Shown: one piece after another, positions 17,792 to 26,376 of the stretch
How positions within the stretch are numbered: the stretch's first letter is position 1
Layout: each line of letters starts with the position of its first letter
NCBI RefSeq assembly: GCF_008086045.1
Contig: NZ_VSEY01000022.1
Coordinates: 62,001-126,000, forward strand
Direction of reading: 5' to 3'
DNA length: 64,000 bases
Source of the DNA: Nonomuraea sp. PA05
GTDB taxonomy: Bacteria > Actinomycetota > Actinomycetes > Streptosporangiales > Streptosporangiaceae
Made by a program: the position numbers and the translations under genes
Notes under the pieces: generated by a model
Told to the model about the DNA's origin: nothing
The model's database searches: none
Seen by the model: the letters and a program-made list of their open reading frames with translations, nothing else

Positions 17792-17966
17792 TTCGCGGAG
17801 GCGGGCTCTTCCTGATCGGTGTGGGCCGCGGTCTCCTGCTCGCCTGGATCTTCAGGATGCGCCGGCTGCCGTTCGTGAACGCGCTCGCGGGGCTGCGGAA
17901 CAGGGCGCCGCTGCTGACCTTCACGTGATCAGGCTCATGGGCGGGAGCCGCGCGCGGATGTGGCGG

Positions 17967-17999
17967 GGCCCGGACGCCGAAGCGGCGTCCGGGCCCCGG
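17967..17999 (-). terminator. Perfect 14-bp stem-loop terminator
   Basis: GGGGCCCGGACGCC and its exact complement are separated by a 5-base loop. It lies 14 bases beyond the stop of the AMIN/GerMN gene. There is no T-run, as is usual in high-GC actinomycetes. Confidence 0.85.
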
Positions 18000-18012
18000 C
18001 AGGTGCCGCCGG

Positions 18013-18885
18013 TTACGGTTCCAGGCTCCTTGGGACGGAGTCGGATGGGCCGTAGGGCTGCTGGGTGTGCCCGCGGGCGTCGTAAATCTTGACCCACTTG
18101 ATCGACGGGAACTGCTTGAGGGTCGGCTTGATCTCGTCGGCGATGGTGAAGGTGGATCCCGCGCCGCTGAGGCGGCCGGTCAGGTAGACCCTGGCGACGC
18201 CCCTCTTGACGGTCAGCTTGCTGAAGCCGGTGGCCCTGGAGGAGACGAAGCGCAGTCCTTGCGCCTTCTCGGCCTGGGTCGGGCCGGCGAACAGCCGCTG
18301 CAGCGCGCCGCAGGCGGTGGCGGGCGGGATGACCGGCCGCTGCACGGCCGTGGTGTACGGCGTGCGTCCGGTGTTGTAGCTGGCGGTGTTGAGGAAGTAG
18401 TCGCGCACCGGGACGGTCCGGTAGGGAGTGGTGATGTCCACCACGACGCGGCTGGGCCGGGTCAGCTTGTACACCCGGTACGGGGCCTGCCTGGCCAGCC
18501 CTACTCCGTAGGTGAGCTCGGAGTTGTACGGGGTGGCGGCGGCGATCTGGATGACGCCGGGCAGCGGGTAGGTGGTGCGGGACGGGCCGGTGGCGGTGCT
18601 CGCCTCTTCGAAGCGGACCCGCAGCAGCGCGTCGCCCACCACGCTGACGGTGCGGCCGGTGGCCTGGTCGACGATCCGGTTGACGTAGCGGGTCTGCACG
18701 GTGTGCGGCAGGCGGCCGCGGAACTCGAACACCAGCCGGTCGAAGCCCGGGTGGTGGGCGACGCGGACGCCGGTCAGCGTGGGCGGCATCGGGGCGAGCC
18801 GGGCGGCCTGGGCCGGCAGGGCCAGCGGGACGGCCACCGCCGCGGTCATGGTCGCGCCGATGATGAGGGGACGGATCGGGAGCAT
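18013..18885 (-). CDS. Secreted AMIN-like / GerMN-domain protein
   Basis: A 290-residue protein with a Sec signal peptide: a short basic start, a hydrophobic core and a probable signal-peptidase site at LPAQAA near residue 28. An AMIN-like domain (about 35-165: HPGFDRLVFEFRG, then PSRVVVDITTPYRT) is followed by a GerMN-type domain (about 185-275: VARVYLTGRLSGAG, TFTIADEIKPTLKQFPSIKW). AMIN domains bind peptidoglycan and target envelope proteins; GerMN is a spore-germination-associated domain. It probably acts in the cell wall. Its promoter box is identical to that of devR. Confidence 0.82.
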   Translation of the reverse strand: MLPIRPLIIGATMTAAVAVPLALPAQAARLAPMPPTLTGVRVAHHPGFDRLVFEFRGRLPHTVQTRYVNRIVDQATGRTVSVVGDALLRVRFEEASTATGPSRTTYPLPGVIQIAAATPYNSELTYGVGLARQAPYRVYKLTRPSRVVVDITTPYRTVPVRDYFLNTASYNTGRTPYTTAVQRPVIPPATACGALQRLFAGPTQAEKAQGLRFVSSRATGFSKLTVKRGVARVYLTGRLSGAGSTFTIADEIKPTLKQFPSIKWVKIYDARGHTQQPYGPSDSVPRSLEP

Positions 18886-18924
18886 GATGGATCATCTTCT
18901 TCCCCGTGAGTGCTCCTTGATCTG

Positions 18925-18967
18925 ATCATCGCGTGGGGCGCGAGGGCGCGGTAGGGACGAACGTCCC
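18925..18967 (-). promoter_or_regulatory. DevR-type box and -10-like element for AMIN/GerMN gene
   Basis: GGGACGAACGTCCC (18954-18967) has perfect arms and is identical to the box before devR (63972-63985). Reading leftward, GATGAT (18925-18930) follows at 23 bases. The gene starts at 18885. Confidence 0.7.
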
Positions 18968-19370
18968 GACACCGGCGCCGTCCTGCCGGTAGACGGCCGG
19001 TGACGCCGACGGGGGCGCGCCTGCCTTGTGCCCCCGTGGATGGCGACCGCGCTAATCGTCGGCGACCTGACCGGCTCAGGGGCGTTCGAAGCGCTGGTGC
19101 TGCGAACCCTGCAAGGGGCAACAACGTGGTGAATCGTCTCGCCGGGCATGCGATACAACCCGGCTGAAGTAGCGCGTGGCATGCCTGTGCGCGCTCGGTC
19201 TCGAGGCCATGAAGAGACGTGCAGGATCGGCGTGTCGGAGGGGACGATCGTCCGCGCCGAGAGGTCCTTCTCCTCTGGGACGCCGCCTGTCAAGCGGTGT
19301 GTGCACCGGAGAGCGGGCGGGTGCCGGAAAGAGACGCCTGCCTCGCTTCCCTTCGGAAGGGAGGCCGGCG
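18968..19370. other. Intergenic region without recognised gene
   Basis: Open frames on both strands are short and shadow-like. I see no conserved domain and no box. Confidence 0.4.
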
Positions 19371-19463
19371 ATGGGCGAGCCGGTCGTGGTCGGAATCGAT
19401 GGGTCGCAAGCGGCGGACCTGGCGCTCGGCTGGGCGGCCGACGACGCCGCGCGGCGCGGACGG
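19371..19463 (+). pseudogene. Universal stress protein N-terminal remnant
   Basis: The ATG at 19371 is preceded by GGGAGG. The frame gives EPVVVGIDGSQAADLALGWA and then AADDAARRG, the first strand-helix of a UspA domain, after which homology is lost. Only about 30 residues remain. Confidence 0.6.
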
Positions 19464-19957
19464 CGCCGGGGACCGGCGTGCCCGCGCCCGTGGCAGCGGC
19501 CAGGGCCTCATCGCCGGATGGCCGGGGACCTGCCGGCGAAGCGGTACGGGGTTGGTGAGCCGGTGGACGTTGGTGACCTTCCCGGCGTCGTGCATGGCGT
19601 TCCCGGACCGCACGAGGCGCGCGTTCGGGCTCTCCTCGCTGAGGGAGGGGTGGGCGTCGTAGGGGCGGGGCAGGGCGTGCAGGCGGGCCGCACGGGTCAC
19701 GTCCCCCTCCGTCGTGCTCCGACGTCGTCGTGGCGATGACGGATCCGTCATCGCCACGACGACAAACGCTGCGGCGGCGCACAACCGGCAGATGCCGAGC
19801 ACCGCTGCGGGCCGGATCCCTTCGGCGGACAACCAGCACAAGCGGACCGACGTGACCAACGGCCTATCGCCTGGCTGATCGCGCGAAGGGGACGTCAGCG
19901 TGGGGATCGGGACCATCGCGCTGGGTGTGGCGGCCGGGCAGGTGCCCTCGCCGGCCG
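19464..19957. other. Gene-poor stretch around a long palindrome
   Basis: About 490 bases with no domain I can name on either strand. It contains a 40-bp perfect palindrome at 19724-19763. A minus-strand frame through 19500-19700 (DVTRAARLHALPRPYDAHPS) looks partly coding-like but has no family I recognise. Confidence 0.4.
19724..19763. repeat. Perfect 40-bp palindrome centred on GGATCC
   Basis: Each 20-base half is the exact reverse complement of the other, with no loop. The left half begins GTCGTCGTGGCGATGACG. Symmetry stops at exactly 20 bases on each side. It could be a bidirectional terminator, a protein-binding site or a recombination joint; no flanking gene pair explains it. Confidence 0.9.
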
Positions 19958-20344
19958 CTAGGTTCCGGCGGTGCGCTCGCGTTCGTATGCGGCGTTGATC
20001 CGCAGCGCCTCGGCGAGCTGGTCTTCCAGGATGATGATCCGGCAGGCGGCTTCCACGGGAGTGCCCTGATCGACGAGCTCTCGGGCCCGCGTGGCCAGGC
20101 GCAGCTGGTAACGGGAGTAGCGGCGGTGGCCGCCGCTGGAGCGTTTCGGTTCGATCAGATGGGCGGCGCCCAGAGCCCGCAGGAACGCCGGGGTCACGCC
20201 GAGCAGCTCGGCGGCTGCGCCCATGCTGTACGCGGGGTAGTCCTCATCATCGAACCGGTCTTCGGCCGTGCGTTCGGCCGTCGTTTCCGTGATCCTGCCG
20301 TGAGCCGGTGTGTCACCCTCGACAGCCGATTGACCTTGATCCAT
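19958..20344 (-). CDS. MerR-like helix-turn-helix regulator
   Basis: A 128-residue protein started at the ATG at 20344 (MDQGQSAVEG). The MerR-type HTH covers about residues 38-100: YSMGAAAELLGVTPAFLRAL, then the wing HLIEPKRSSGGHRRYSRYQL, then a helix RARELVDQGTPVEAA and a short dimerisation helix. There is no ligand or metal domain, which resembles the short MerR regulators of heat-shock or envelope genes in actinomycetes. A strong hairpin lies in its leader at 20370-20401. The target is unknown. Confidence 0.8.
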   Translation of the reverse strand: MDQGQSAVEGDTPAHGRITETTAERTAEDRFDDEDYPAYSMGAAAELLGVTPAFLRALGAAHLIEPKRSSGGHRRYSRYQLRLATRARELVDQGTPVEAACRIIILEDQLAEALRINAAYERERTAGT

Positions 20345-20369
20345 ACATTCCCTTCTCGCCGCGCACACA

Positions 20370-20401
20370 GGGGCCCCGACGCCTGTATGCGCCGGGGCCC
20401 C
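20370..20401. terminator. 13-bp hairpin upstream of MerR-like gene
   Basis: GGGGCCCCGACGC pairs with GCGCCGGGGCCCC, one G-T wobble, around the loop CTGTAT. It lies 26 bases upstream of the MerR-like start codon. It may terminate transcription entering from the right or act as an attenuator in the regulator's leader. Confidence 0.6.
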
Positions 20402-21030
20402 GAAAGAGTTCAACACCATCTACCGGCCATCCGGCCGGCTTACCGTTGTGCGCATCCGCCGCGGAGCGCGGCGGTGATGCGCGGATCGCGGATGCGTGAC
20501 CGTAGACCACCTTCCAATCCCGTGGAACTGCGGTACCCGAGCGGCGTGACTTCAGCCGGCAACGGGCGATCCCGATGGCGTCAACACTCCCTTCCTGTTT
20601 CTCTTCCGGACCACTTGCCAACTTCACCTTCGGCAGCGCGCCCACGATCAGGGCCCTGTCCACTGCGCTGGCCCGTCACGTCCGACCTTCTGCCGTCAAC
20701 CTCTGACTTCATCTTGCTGCGGGCAGTTCGTCGTGATGCCAAGGAACTACTTCGCTGCCCGGTGGATCCGTTTCGTGCGATGTCAGAAACCATAATACCT
20801 GCACTCGCGAATGTCTACCATCACCAATACAGATTTTCAGCTCCAGGCGTGGCAGCCTTCCGGCCGGGCGGCTGGGCGGCCGGCGGCTGCGGAGGAACGC
20901 CCAGTGTGCACGCGGTGCGGCGATGGATGCTGGTACCGTCTGTGCCCGCATCAGCCCTGGAGGCTGGCCTGACGCCGGCGTCATGACGAATCGGCGATCA
21001 GGGCGGCGCGGTGGGCCCCGAGCTCGCGTA
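20402..21030. other. Intergenic region, lower GC, no gene recognised
   Basis: About 630 bases. The part near 20690-20840 is clearly less GC-rich than the rest of the window (e.g. ATGTCTACCATCACCAATAC). Open frames show no family. It may be inserted or non-coding DNA. Confidence 0.4.
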
Positions 21031-21630
21031 TCAAGCGCGGAGGGCGTCGATCAGGGCGTCTATGGCGGTGAGTGCGGCGGAGGTGTCGAGTCCTGTGCGG
21101 GAGACCAGGGAGAGTCCCTGGACGGTGAACAGCAGGAGCTGGGCTTGGGCCTCCGGGGTGGCGGCCCGGGTGACCTCGCCGGTGGCCTGCGCGCGCCGCA
21201 GGGCGTCGGCGACGATCCGGGTGAAGCGGGCGTGTGAGCGGGCCACGAGGTCGCGGGCCTGGTCATCGTGCGGGACGAGCTCGGCGGTGGTGTTGCCGAT
21301 CATGCATCCTTGCGGGACGCCGGCGTCGGAGGCGTACTCCTGCGCCCGGGCCGGATGGGTGAGCACCTCGCGTAGCGCCGGCAGCACCGGTCCGTCCTCC
21401 AGTGCCGTGAGCAGCCGGCGCTCGTAGGTGTCCCAGTAGAGCTGGACCGCCGTGAGGTAGAACTGCCGTTTGTCGCCGAAGGCGCCGTACAGGCTGCCTC
21501 GCTCCAGGGCGAGCGCGTCGACGAGGTCCTGGACGGAGGTCTCTGCGTAGCCCCGGGACCAGAACAGCAGGAGCGCGCGCTCCAGGGCCTGGTCCTTGTC
21601 GAAGGCGCGGGGGCGTCCTGTGCGTGCCAT
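21031..21630 (-). CDS. TetR-family transcriptional repressor
   Basis: A 199-residue protein. The TetR HTH lies at about residues 10-55: LERALLLFWSRGYAETSVQD, then LERGSLYGAFGDKRQFYLTA. The C-terminal domain contains CMIGNTTAELVPHDDQ and FTVQGLSLVSRTG, as in the AcrR/YcdC-like branch that responds to small organic ligands. It is divergent from an SDR gene, and two near-identical 20-bp sites lie between them, so it most likely represses both its own gene and the SDR pair. Confidence 0.88.
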   Translation of the reverse strand: MARTGRPRAFDKDQALERALLLFWSRGYAETSVQDLVDALALERGSLYGAFGDKRQFYLTAVQLYWDTYERRLLTALEDGPVLPALREVLTHPARAQEYASDAGVPQGCMIGNTTAELVPHDDQARDLVARSHARFTRIVADALRRAQATGEVTRAATPEAQAQLLLFTVQGLSLVSRTGLDTSAALTAIDALIDALRA

Positions 21631-21649
21631 GTCCCCAGGTTACGACTTT

Positions 21650-21715
21650 TTGACCGCTCACACAAAAGTTTGTACGTTGATGGCCGGGCGAAATCTTGAA
21701 CGCTCGCATAGAAGT
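21650..21715. promoter_or_regulatory. Two direct 20-bp operator-like repeats between TetR and SDR genes
   Basis: TTGACCGCTCACACAAAAGT (21650-21669) and TTGAACGCTCGCATAGAAGT (21696-21715) match at 16 of 20 positions and are 46 bp apart. One is close to each gene start. They are the likely TetR binding sites. Confidence 0.65.
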
Positions 21716-21735
21716 CGTTGGCGTACGCCGGCGGC

Positions 21736-22494
21736 ATGACAGACAGGACCCCCATGAACTTCAACGGGAAGACGGCGTTGATCACCGGATCGGGCGCCAT
21801 CGGCGGGCTCGGGCACGCGACAGCGAGAATCCTCGCCGCCGGCGGGGCGAACGTGATCATCACCGGCACCGACCCTGACCGCGGCGCCCGGGTCGTGGAC
21901 GACGTCCGGGCCGGCGCCACCGGGACCGTGCGTTTCATCCCCGCCGACCTGGCCGACCCGCGGGCCGTGCAGCGACTGGCCGAGGACGCCGGGGCGGTGG
22001 ACATCCTCGTCAACAACGCGGGCGTCGTCCCGTTCAGCGCGACCGCCGAGCAGGACCTCGACGCCTACGACGCCGCCTTCGCGGTCAACGTGCGCGCGCC
22101 GTTCGTCCTGGTCGCCCGGCTCGCGCCGAAGATGGCCGCCGGCGGGGGCGGCAGCATCGTCAACGTCAGCTCCACCGCGGCAACTCTGGGCATGCCGCAG
22201 ATGGCCGTCTACGGCGCCACCAAGGCAGCGCTGGAGTCGCTGACCCGTACCTGGGCGGCCGAGTTCGCCGCCTCCAGCGTGCGGGTCAACGCCGTGGCGC
22301 CCGGCCCGATGGCCACCTCCAAGGTGGTGGCGGCCATGGGCCCGGACCTCGGCGGCATGGGCTTGACGACCGCGCTGAAGCGCACCGCCGACCCGGCCGA
22401 GGTCGCCCAGGTGATCGCCTTCCTCGCCGGCGACCAGGCCGGCTACGTGACCGGCGCCGTCGTGGCCGCCGACGGAGGCCGCACCGCCATCTGA
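21736..22494 (+). CDS. Short-chain dehydrogenase/reductase
   Basis: A 252-residue Rossmann enzyme. The cofactor loop reads TGSGAIGGLGHATA (TGxxxGxG type), followed by the structural motif NNAG, the catalytic Ser in VNVSSTAAT, and Tyr and Lys in YGATKAAL. It will oxidise or reduce a carbonyl/alcohol with NAD(P). The ATG at 21736 (TDRTPMNFNG) was chosen; another ATG at 21754 is in frame. It is divergent from the TetR gene and followed by a second SDR after a 33-bp tandem duplication. Confidence 0.9.
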   Translation: MTDRTPMNFNGKTALITGSGAIGGLGHATARILAAGGANVIITGTDPDRGARVVDDVRAGATGTVRFIPADLADPRAVQRLAEDAGAVDILVNNAGVVPFSATAEQDLDAYDAAFAVNVRAPFVLVARLAPKMAAGGGGSIVNVSSTAATLGMPQMAVYGATKAALESLTRTWAAEFAASSVRVNAVAPGPMATSKVVAAMGPDLGGMGLTTALKRTADPAEVAQVIAFLAGDQAGYVTGAVVAADGGRTAI

Positions 22495-22549
22495 CCCGGC
22501 GCGCGCCACACCATCACCGCCATCTGAACCGGAGCGCGCCACACCACCA
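22484..22549 (+). repeat. Tandem 33-bp duplication spanning an SDR stop codon
   Basis: Two 33-base copies, each starting CCGCCATCTGA, so the stop codon and the 25 or so bases after it are duplicated. A partial third copy follows. Confidence 0.8.
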
Positions 22550-22597
22550 CCGTCACCAGAACCACGCGCTTGGGCGCGAGTGAGGAGATTCAGGTCA

Positions 22598-23350
22598 ATG
22601 GGTCGTCTTGAGGGCAAGTACGCCCTGATCACGGGAGCGACGAGCGGCATCGGGTTCGAGACCGCCCGCGAGTTCCTCGCCGAGGGAGCGGCCGTCGCGA
22701 TCACCGGCCGCTCGCCCGAACGCCTGGAGGGGGCCGCCCGCCGGCTGGGCGGTGACCGGGTGCTGCCCGTCCGGTCCGACGCCGGTGACGTGCCCGGCCA
22801 GGCGGCGCTCGCGGCGCGGTTGCGGCAGGAGTGGCCGCGGCTCGACGTCGTGATGAGCAACGCCGCCGACGTCACCCACCTGCCGATCGGGCAATGGACG
22901 GAGGAGGCGTTCGACCGGCTTCTCGCCACCAACCTCAAGGGGCCGTTCTTCCTGGTCAAGGCGCTGCTGCCGCTGTTGTCCCGGCAGGCGTCGGTCATCC
23001 TCGTGGGCTCCGTCTCCGCCTTCGTCGGGCACGAGAACGCGGCGGTCTACGGCGCCGCCAAGGCCGGCCTGCTGTCCCTGTCGCGCGGGCTGACCTACGA
23101 GCTGAAGGAGCGGGGCGTGCGGGTCAACGGGCTGAGCCCGGGCCCGACCGTCACGGACGCGTTCGCCGCGCTCGGCCCCGAGCGGCAGGCCGCCCTGTAC
23201 GACGAGTTGCGGCGGACCGTGCCGCTGCATCGCATCGGCACCGCCACCGAGCTGGCGAAGGCGGCGGTCTACCTGGCCTCTGACGAGTCCGCCTACACCG
23301 CCGGCACCGTCCTGCGCGTCGATGGCGGCATCGGAGAGCTCGCCTACTGA
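22598..23350 (+). CDS. Short-chain dehydrogenase/reductase
   Basis: A 250-residue SDR with TGATSGIGFE as the cofactor loop, SNAAD in place of NNAG, Ser in ILVGSVSAF, and YGAAKAG as the catalytic Tyr-x-x-x-Lys. The end RVDGGIGELAY is typical. It lies 100 bp after the first SDR in the same direction and is probably co-transcribed under TetR control. It is only distantly similar to its neighbour, so they are not a recent duplication. Confidence 0.9.
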   Translation: MGRLEGKYALITGATSGIGFETAREFLAEGAAVAITGRSPERLEGAARRLGGDRVLPVRSDAGDVPGQAALAARLRQEWPRLDVVMSNAADVTHLPIGQWTEEAFDRLLATNLKGPFFLVKALLPLLSRQASVILVGSVSAFVGHENAAVYGAAKAGLLSLSRGLTYELKERGVRVNGLSPGPTVTDAFAALGPERQAALYDELRRTVPLHRIGTATELAKAAVYLASDESAYTAGTVLRVDGGIGELAY

Positions 23351-23743
23351 TGACCTCGATTCGCCAGCCGTCCCGCACCAGGCTCTCGGCGGTGTGGGCT
23401 TGCTGAGATGTCTCAGAGGCAACCGGCCACGAGATATCGCGCAGGGCTCGGCGGAGGTCGTTTCGCTGGGGAAGCGGCCGATGACCTTGACGCGGCGGCG
23501 GGTCTCGCCGAAAGGGCTTGGTGTCGTCGCCCAGCTCGGTGAGATCGAAAGCCCGCGCGTAGCAGGGATCCGCTCATGCGTGCCCGCCCGCAGAGGGGCA
23601 GCGCAACGCCGGTCGGGCCGCTGGTCGTCGCCCCGCCCTGACCGGTCCGGACCCGGACCCGGACGGTGCAGCACTCCCCGCAGCAGCCGCCCGATCGCAT
23701 CGAACCGGCCTGGTCGCGGGGCAGGACCAACGCCGCCGGATCG
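23351..23743. other. Intergenic region with a possible IS256-type transposase scrap
   Basis: About 390 bases. On the minus strand near 23450-23520 the frame GETRRRVKVIGRFPSETTS resembles the C-terminal end of mutator/IS256-type transposases, but the flanks do not continue the match. Otherwise I see nothing up to the DevR-type box at 23744. Confidence 0.4.
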
Positions 23744-23786
23744 GGGACCTTCGGGTGTTCACCGCCGGCGGCCCGCTTGCCAGGGT
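23744..23786 (+). promoter_or_regulatory. DevR-type box and -10-like element for flavin oxidoreductase operon
   Basis: GGGACCTTCGGGTG (23744-23757), then CAGGGT (23781-23786) after 23 bases, followed by GGAG. The start is at 23809. Confidence 0.6.
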
Positions 23787-23808
23787 GGAGTCGAGGAAGG
23801 TGATCCTG

Positions 23809-25014
23809 ATGCGGAAGAAAGTGCTGGTCCTGGGAGGCAACTTCGGCGGGCTGCACGTCGCGCTAGGCGTTCGCCACGAGCTGGAGGGCGACGTCGACGT
23901 CACGGTCGTGTCGGAGTCGGACCGCTTCCTGTTCACCCCGTCGCTGATCTGGCTGCCGTTCGGGAAGAGGCGCCCGGCCGACATCACCTTCGCCCTCGCG
24001 CCGACGTTCGCCATGCACGGCATCGGGTTCGTGCACGCCACGGCCCTGGTGATCGACGCGGGGGCGCGCGTCGTGCACACCACCAAGGGCGTTCACCCCT
24101 ACGACTATCTGGTCATCGCCACCGGCTACCGCAACTCCTTCGACGTGCTGCCCGGGTTCGGCGAGGCCGACGGAGCCCACACGATCACCACCCTGGCCGA
24201 CGCCGTGCGGGCGGGGGAGGGGTGGCGGGGCTTCCTGGACGATCCCGGTCCCGTGGTGATCGGCGCCACGCAGGGCGCTGGCTGCTTCGGCGCGGCGTAT
24301 GAGTTCCTGTTCAACACCTCCTACCAGCTGAAGAAGGCGGGGCTGCGCGGGCGGGTGCCGCTGACGTACGTGACCGCCGAGCCCTTCCTGGGCCACTTCG
24401 GCATCGGCGGGCTGCCCGGCGGCGAGAAGCTGCTCAAGCTCTTCCTGAAGAAGGAGGGCATCGAGGCGATCACCGGGGTGGCCATGGACGAGATCGCGCC
24501 CGGCAAGCTGCGGCTGGCCGACGGCAGCAGCCTGCCCTTCGCGTACGCGATGATCGTGCCGCCGTTCACCGGGCAGGATGTGGTGCGGACCGTGCCCGGG
24601 CTGGCCGACGAGGCTGGGTTCGTCCCGGTGCGCGACACCTACCAGTCGCGCGGCTTCCCTGACATCTACGCCGTGGGCGTCGCCGCCGCGGTCAAGGCGC
24701 CGTGGACGTCCGCGATTCCGGTTGGGGTGCCCAAGACGGGCTTCCCGACCGAGGTGCAGGCGCGGGTGGCGGCGGCCAACATCGCGGCGCAGATCCGCGG
24801 TGACGAGCCTCCGGCGCACAAGGAGTTCGGCGCCATCCCGGCCGTCTGCGTGATGGACGCGGGCAACAACGGCGTGATGATCCTGGCCGACCGGATGCTG
24901 CCGCCGCGCCGGTTCGGGGTGATGGTCCCCGGGCCGCAGGCGCACGCCGCCAAGATCATGTTCGAGAAGTACTTCCTGTGGAAGGCGCGTTACGGCTACG
25001 TCAGGCTGCCCTGA
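23809..25014 (+). CDS. FAD-dependent pyridine nucleotide-disulphide oxidoreductase (SQR/Ndh2-like)
   Basis: A 401-residue flavoprotein of the sulfide:quinone reductase / type II NADH dehydrogenase superfamily. The FAD-binding start is KVLVLGGNFGGLHVA. A second nucleotide-binding part lies near residue 150, with Cys in AGCFGAAYEFLF, and the segment PDIYAVGVAAAVK lies near residue 285. Such enzymes feed electrons from sulfide or NADH to quinone at the membrane face. The cysteines near 160 and 345 (AVCVMDAGN) are compatible with SQR but do not prove it. The ATG at 23809 starts the conserved core. It is followed after a few tens of bases by the dehydrogenase gene. Confidence 0.82.
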   Translation: MRKKVLVLGGNFGGLHVALGVRHELEGDVDVTVVSESDRFLFTPSLIWLPFGKRRPADITFALAPTFAMHGIGFVHATALVIDAGARVVHTTKGVHPYDYLVIATGYRNSFDVLPGFGEADGAHTITTLADAVRAGEGWRGFLDDPGPVVIGATQGAGCFGAAYEFLFNTSYQLKKAGLRGRVPLTYVTAEPFLGHFGIGGLPGGEKLLKLFLKKEGIEAITGVAMDEIAPGKLRLADGSSLPFAYAMIVPPFTGQDVVRTVPGLADEAGFVPVRDTYQSRGFPDIYAVGVAAAVKAPWTSAIPVGVPKTGFPTEVQARVAAANIAAQIRGDEPPAHKEFGAIPAVCVMDAGNNGVMILADRMLPPRRFGVMVPGPQAHAAKIMFEKYFLWKARYGYVRLP

Positions 25015-25048
25015 CGGGGCCGTGCCGCACCTGGAGGAGATGAGAGTC

Positions 25049-26161
25049 GTGGCACGTGAAGTCACAGCCACGTGGCAGGCGGACGAGCTGGGGCCGGTCA
25101 AGGTGGTGTTCCTGCGGCCGATGCCGCGGATGGCCGCCGTGGTCGTGCTGGACAACCTCACGCTCGGCCCCGCCATCGGCGGGGTGCGGTGGTCGCCGTC
25201 GGTGTCGGTGGCGGAGGTGGCGAGGCTCGCCAGGGCGATGACAGTGAAGAACGCCGCCGCCGGGCTGCCGTACGGGGGCGGCAAATCGGGCATCTACCTG
25301 CCGCCGTGCCCGGACGGGGAGTCGCGCCATCCCGCGATGCGGGCCTTCGCCCGCGCGATCGAGCAGCTCACCGACTACATCCCCGGGCCCGACATGGGCA
25401 CCGACGAAGGCTGCATGGCGGTCGTGCACGACGAGATCGGCCGCGCGGTGGGGCTGCCGTCGGTGCTCGGCGGCATCCCGCTGGACGAGCTGGGCGCCAC
25501 CGGGTACGGCCTGGCCTGCTGCGCCGACGCCCTGGCGGCCGACAAGGTCATCGAGCTGGACGGCGCCCGCGTGGTCGTGCAGGGGTTCGGCGCCGTGGGC
25601 ACGCACGCGGCGAGGTTCCTCGCTGAGCGCGGGGCCAGGATCATCGCGGTCTCCGACGTCGCGGGCGCCACCTGCCGGGAGGACGGCCTCGACGTGGAGG
25701 CGTTGCTCGCCGCCAAGCGGGAGCACCGATCGGTTGCCGCGTTCCCGGGCGGAACCCCTTGCGACCGTGACGAGATCCTCTGGAAGGAGTGCGAGCTGCT
25801 CGTGCCCGCCGCCGGTCCGGACGTCTTCACCGCCGGCAACGCCGCCCGCGTCCGGGCCAAGGTGATCCTGCAAGGGGCCAACATCCCGGCGACCGCTGAG
25901 GCGGAGCGGATCTTCCACCGGCAGGGTGTCCTGTCCGTCCCCGACGTCATCGCCAACGCCGGCGGAGTCATCTGCGCGGCGGTGGAGCAGCAGGGCGGCA
26001 ACCATGCCCAGGCCTTCGCGGCGATCGAGGAGAAGATCTGCGCCAACACGGCCGAGCTGGTGGATCGGCTCGACGCGGGCACGTCCCTGCCCCGCGAGGC
26101 CGCCACCGCGATGGCCATGGGCCGCCTGCGCGCCGCCGCCGGCTACCGGCGCCACTTCTGA
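25049..26161 (+). CDS. Glu/Leu/Phe/Val-type amino-acid dehydrogenase
   Basis: About 370 residues. The N-terminal dimerisation domain holds GGVRWSPSVSVAEVARLARA and the catalytic lysine motif GLPYGGGKSGI. PGPDMGTDEGCM follows, then the Rossmann segment VVVQGFGAVGTHAARFL and IPATAEAERIFHRQGVLSVP. It deaminates an amino acid (probably glutamate) to the 2-oxoacid with NAD(P), or the reverse. A GGAGGA site lies at 25033-25038; the GTG at 25049 has the best spacing, an ATG at 25040 and a GTG at 25022 are alternatives. It is probably co-transcribed with the flavoprotein from the box at 23744. Confidence 0.88.
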   Translation: MAREVTATWQADELGPVKVVFLRPMPRMAAVVVLDNLTLGPAIGGVRWSPSVSVAEVARLARAMTVKNAAAGLPYGGGKSGIYLPPCPDGESRHPAMRAFARAIEQLTDYIPGPDMGTDEGCMAVVHDEIGRAVGLPSVLGGIPLDELGATGYGLACCADALAADKVIELDGARVVVQGFGAVGTHAARFLAERGARIIAVSDVAGATCREDGLDVEALLAAKREHRSVAAFPGGTPCDRDEILWKECELLVPAAGPDVFTAGNAARVRAKVILQGANIPATAEAERIFHRQGVLSVPDVIANAGGVICAAVEQQGGNHAQAFAAIEEKICANTAELVDRLDAGTSLPREAATAMAMGRLRAAAGYRRHF

Positions 26162-26212
26162 CGGCGGCGCTTCTGACGGTGCCGCTTCTGACGGTGCCGC
26201 TTCTGACGGCGG
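26153..26212 (+). repeat. Four tandem 15-bp repeats over the dehydrogenase stop codon
   Basis: Units of the type CGCTTCTGACGGTGC repeated four times, the first containing the stop codon of the dehydrogenase. Every unit carries a TGA in the same register. Confidence 0.85.
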
Positions 26213-26376
26213 TGGCTTCGCCGAGGGGCGGTGCCGGGCGCTGAAACCAAGTCGCAGGCCAGGGCCGGAGGTTCCCGCGAGGGGCGGACCTCCGGCCCCG
26301 CTCGTACGGTCGGCTCCGCACACGGACCTGGCACCGCGGACCTGACACCACTGGCTGGTGAGGCGCGCGTGCGTGT

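Noticed and set aside
19958..21030. Origin or attachment site in the lower-GC stretch right of the MerR-like gene
   Set aside because: No integrase, tRNA gene, iteron or direct-repeat pair was seen to support it.
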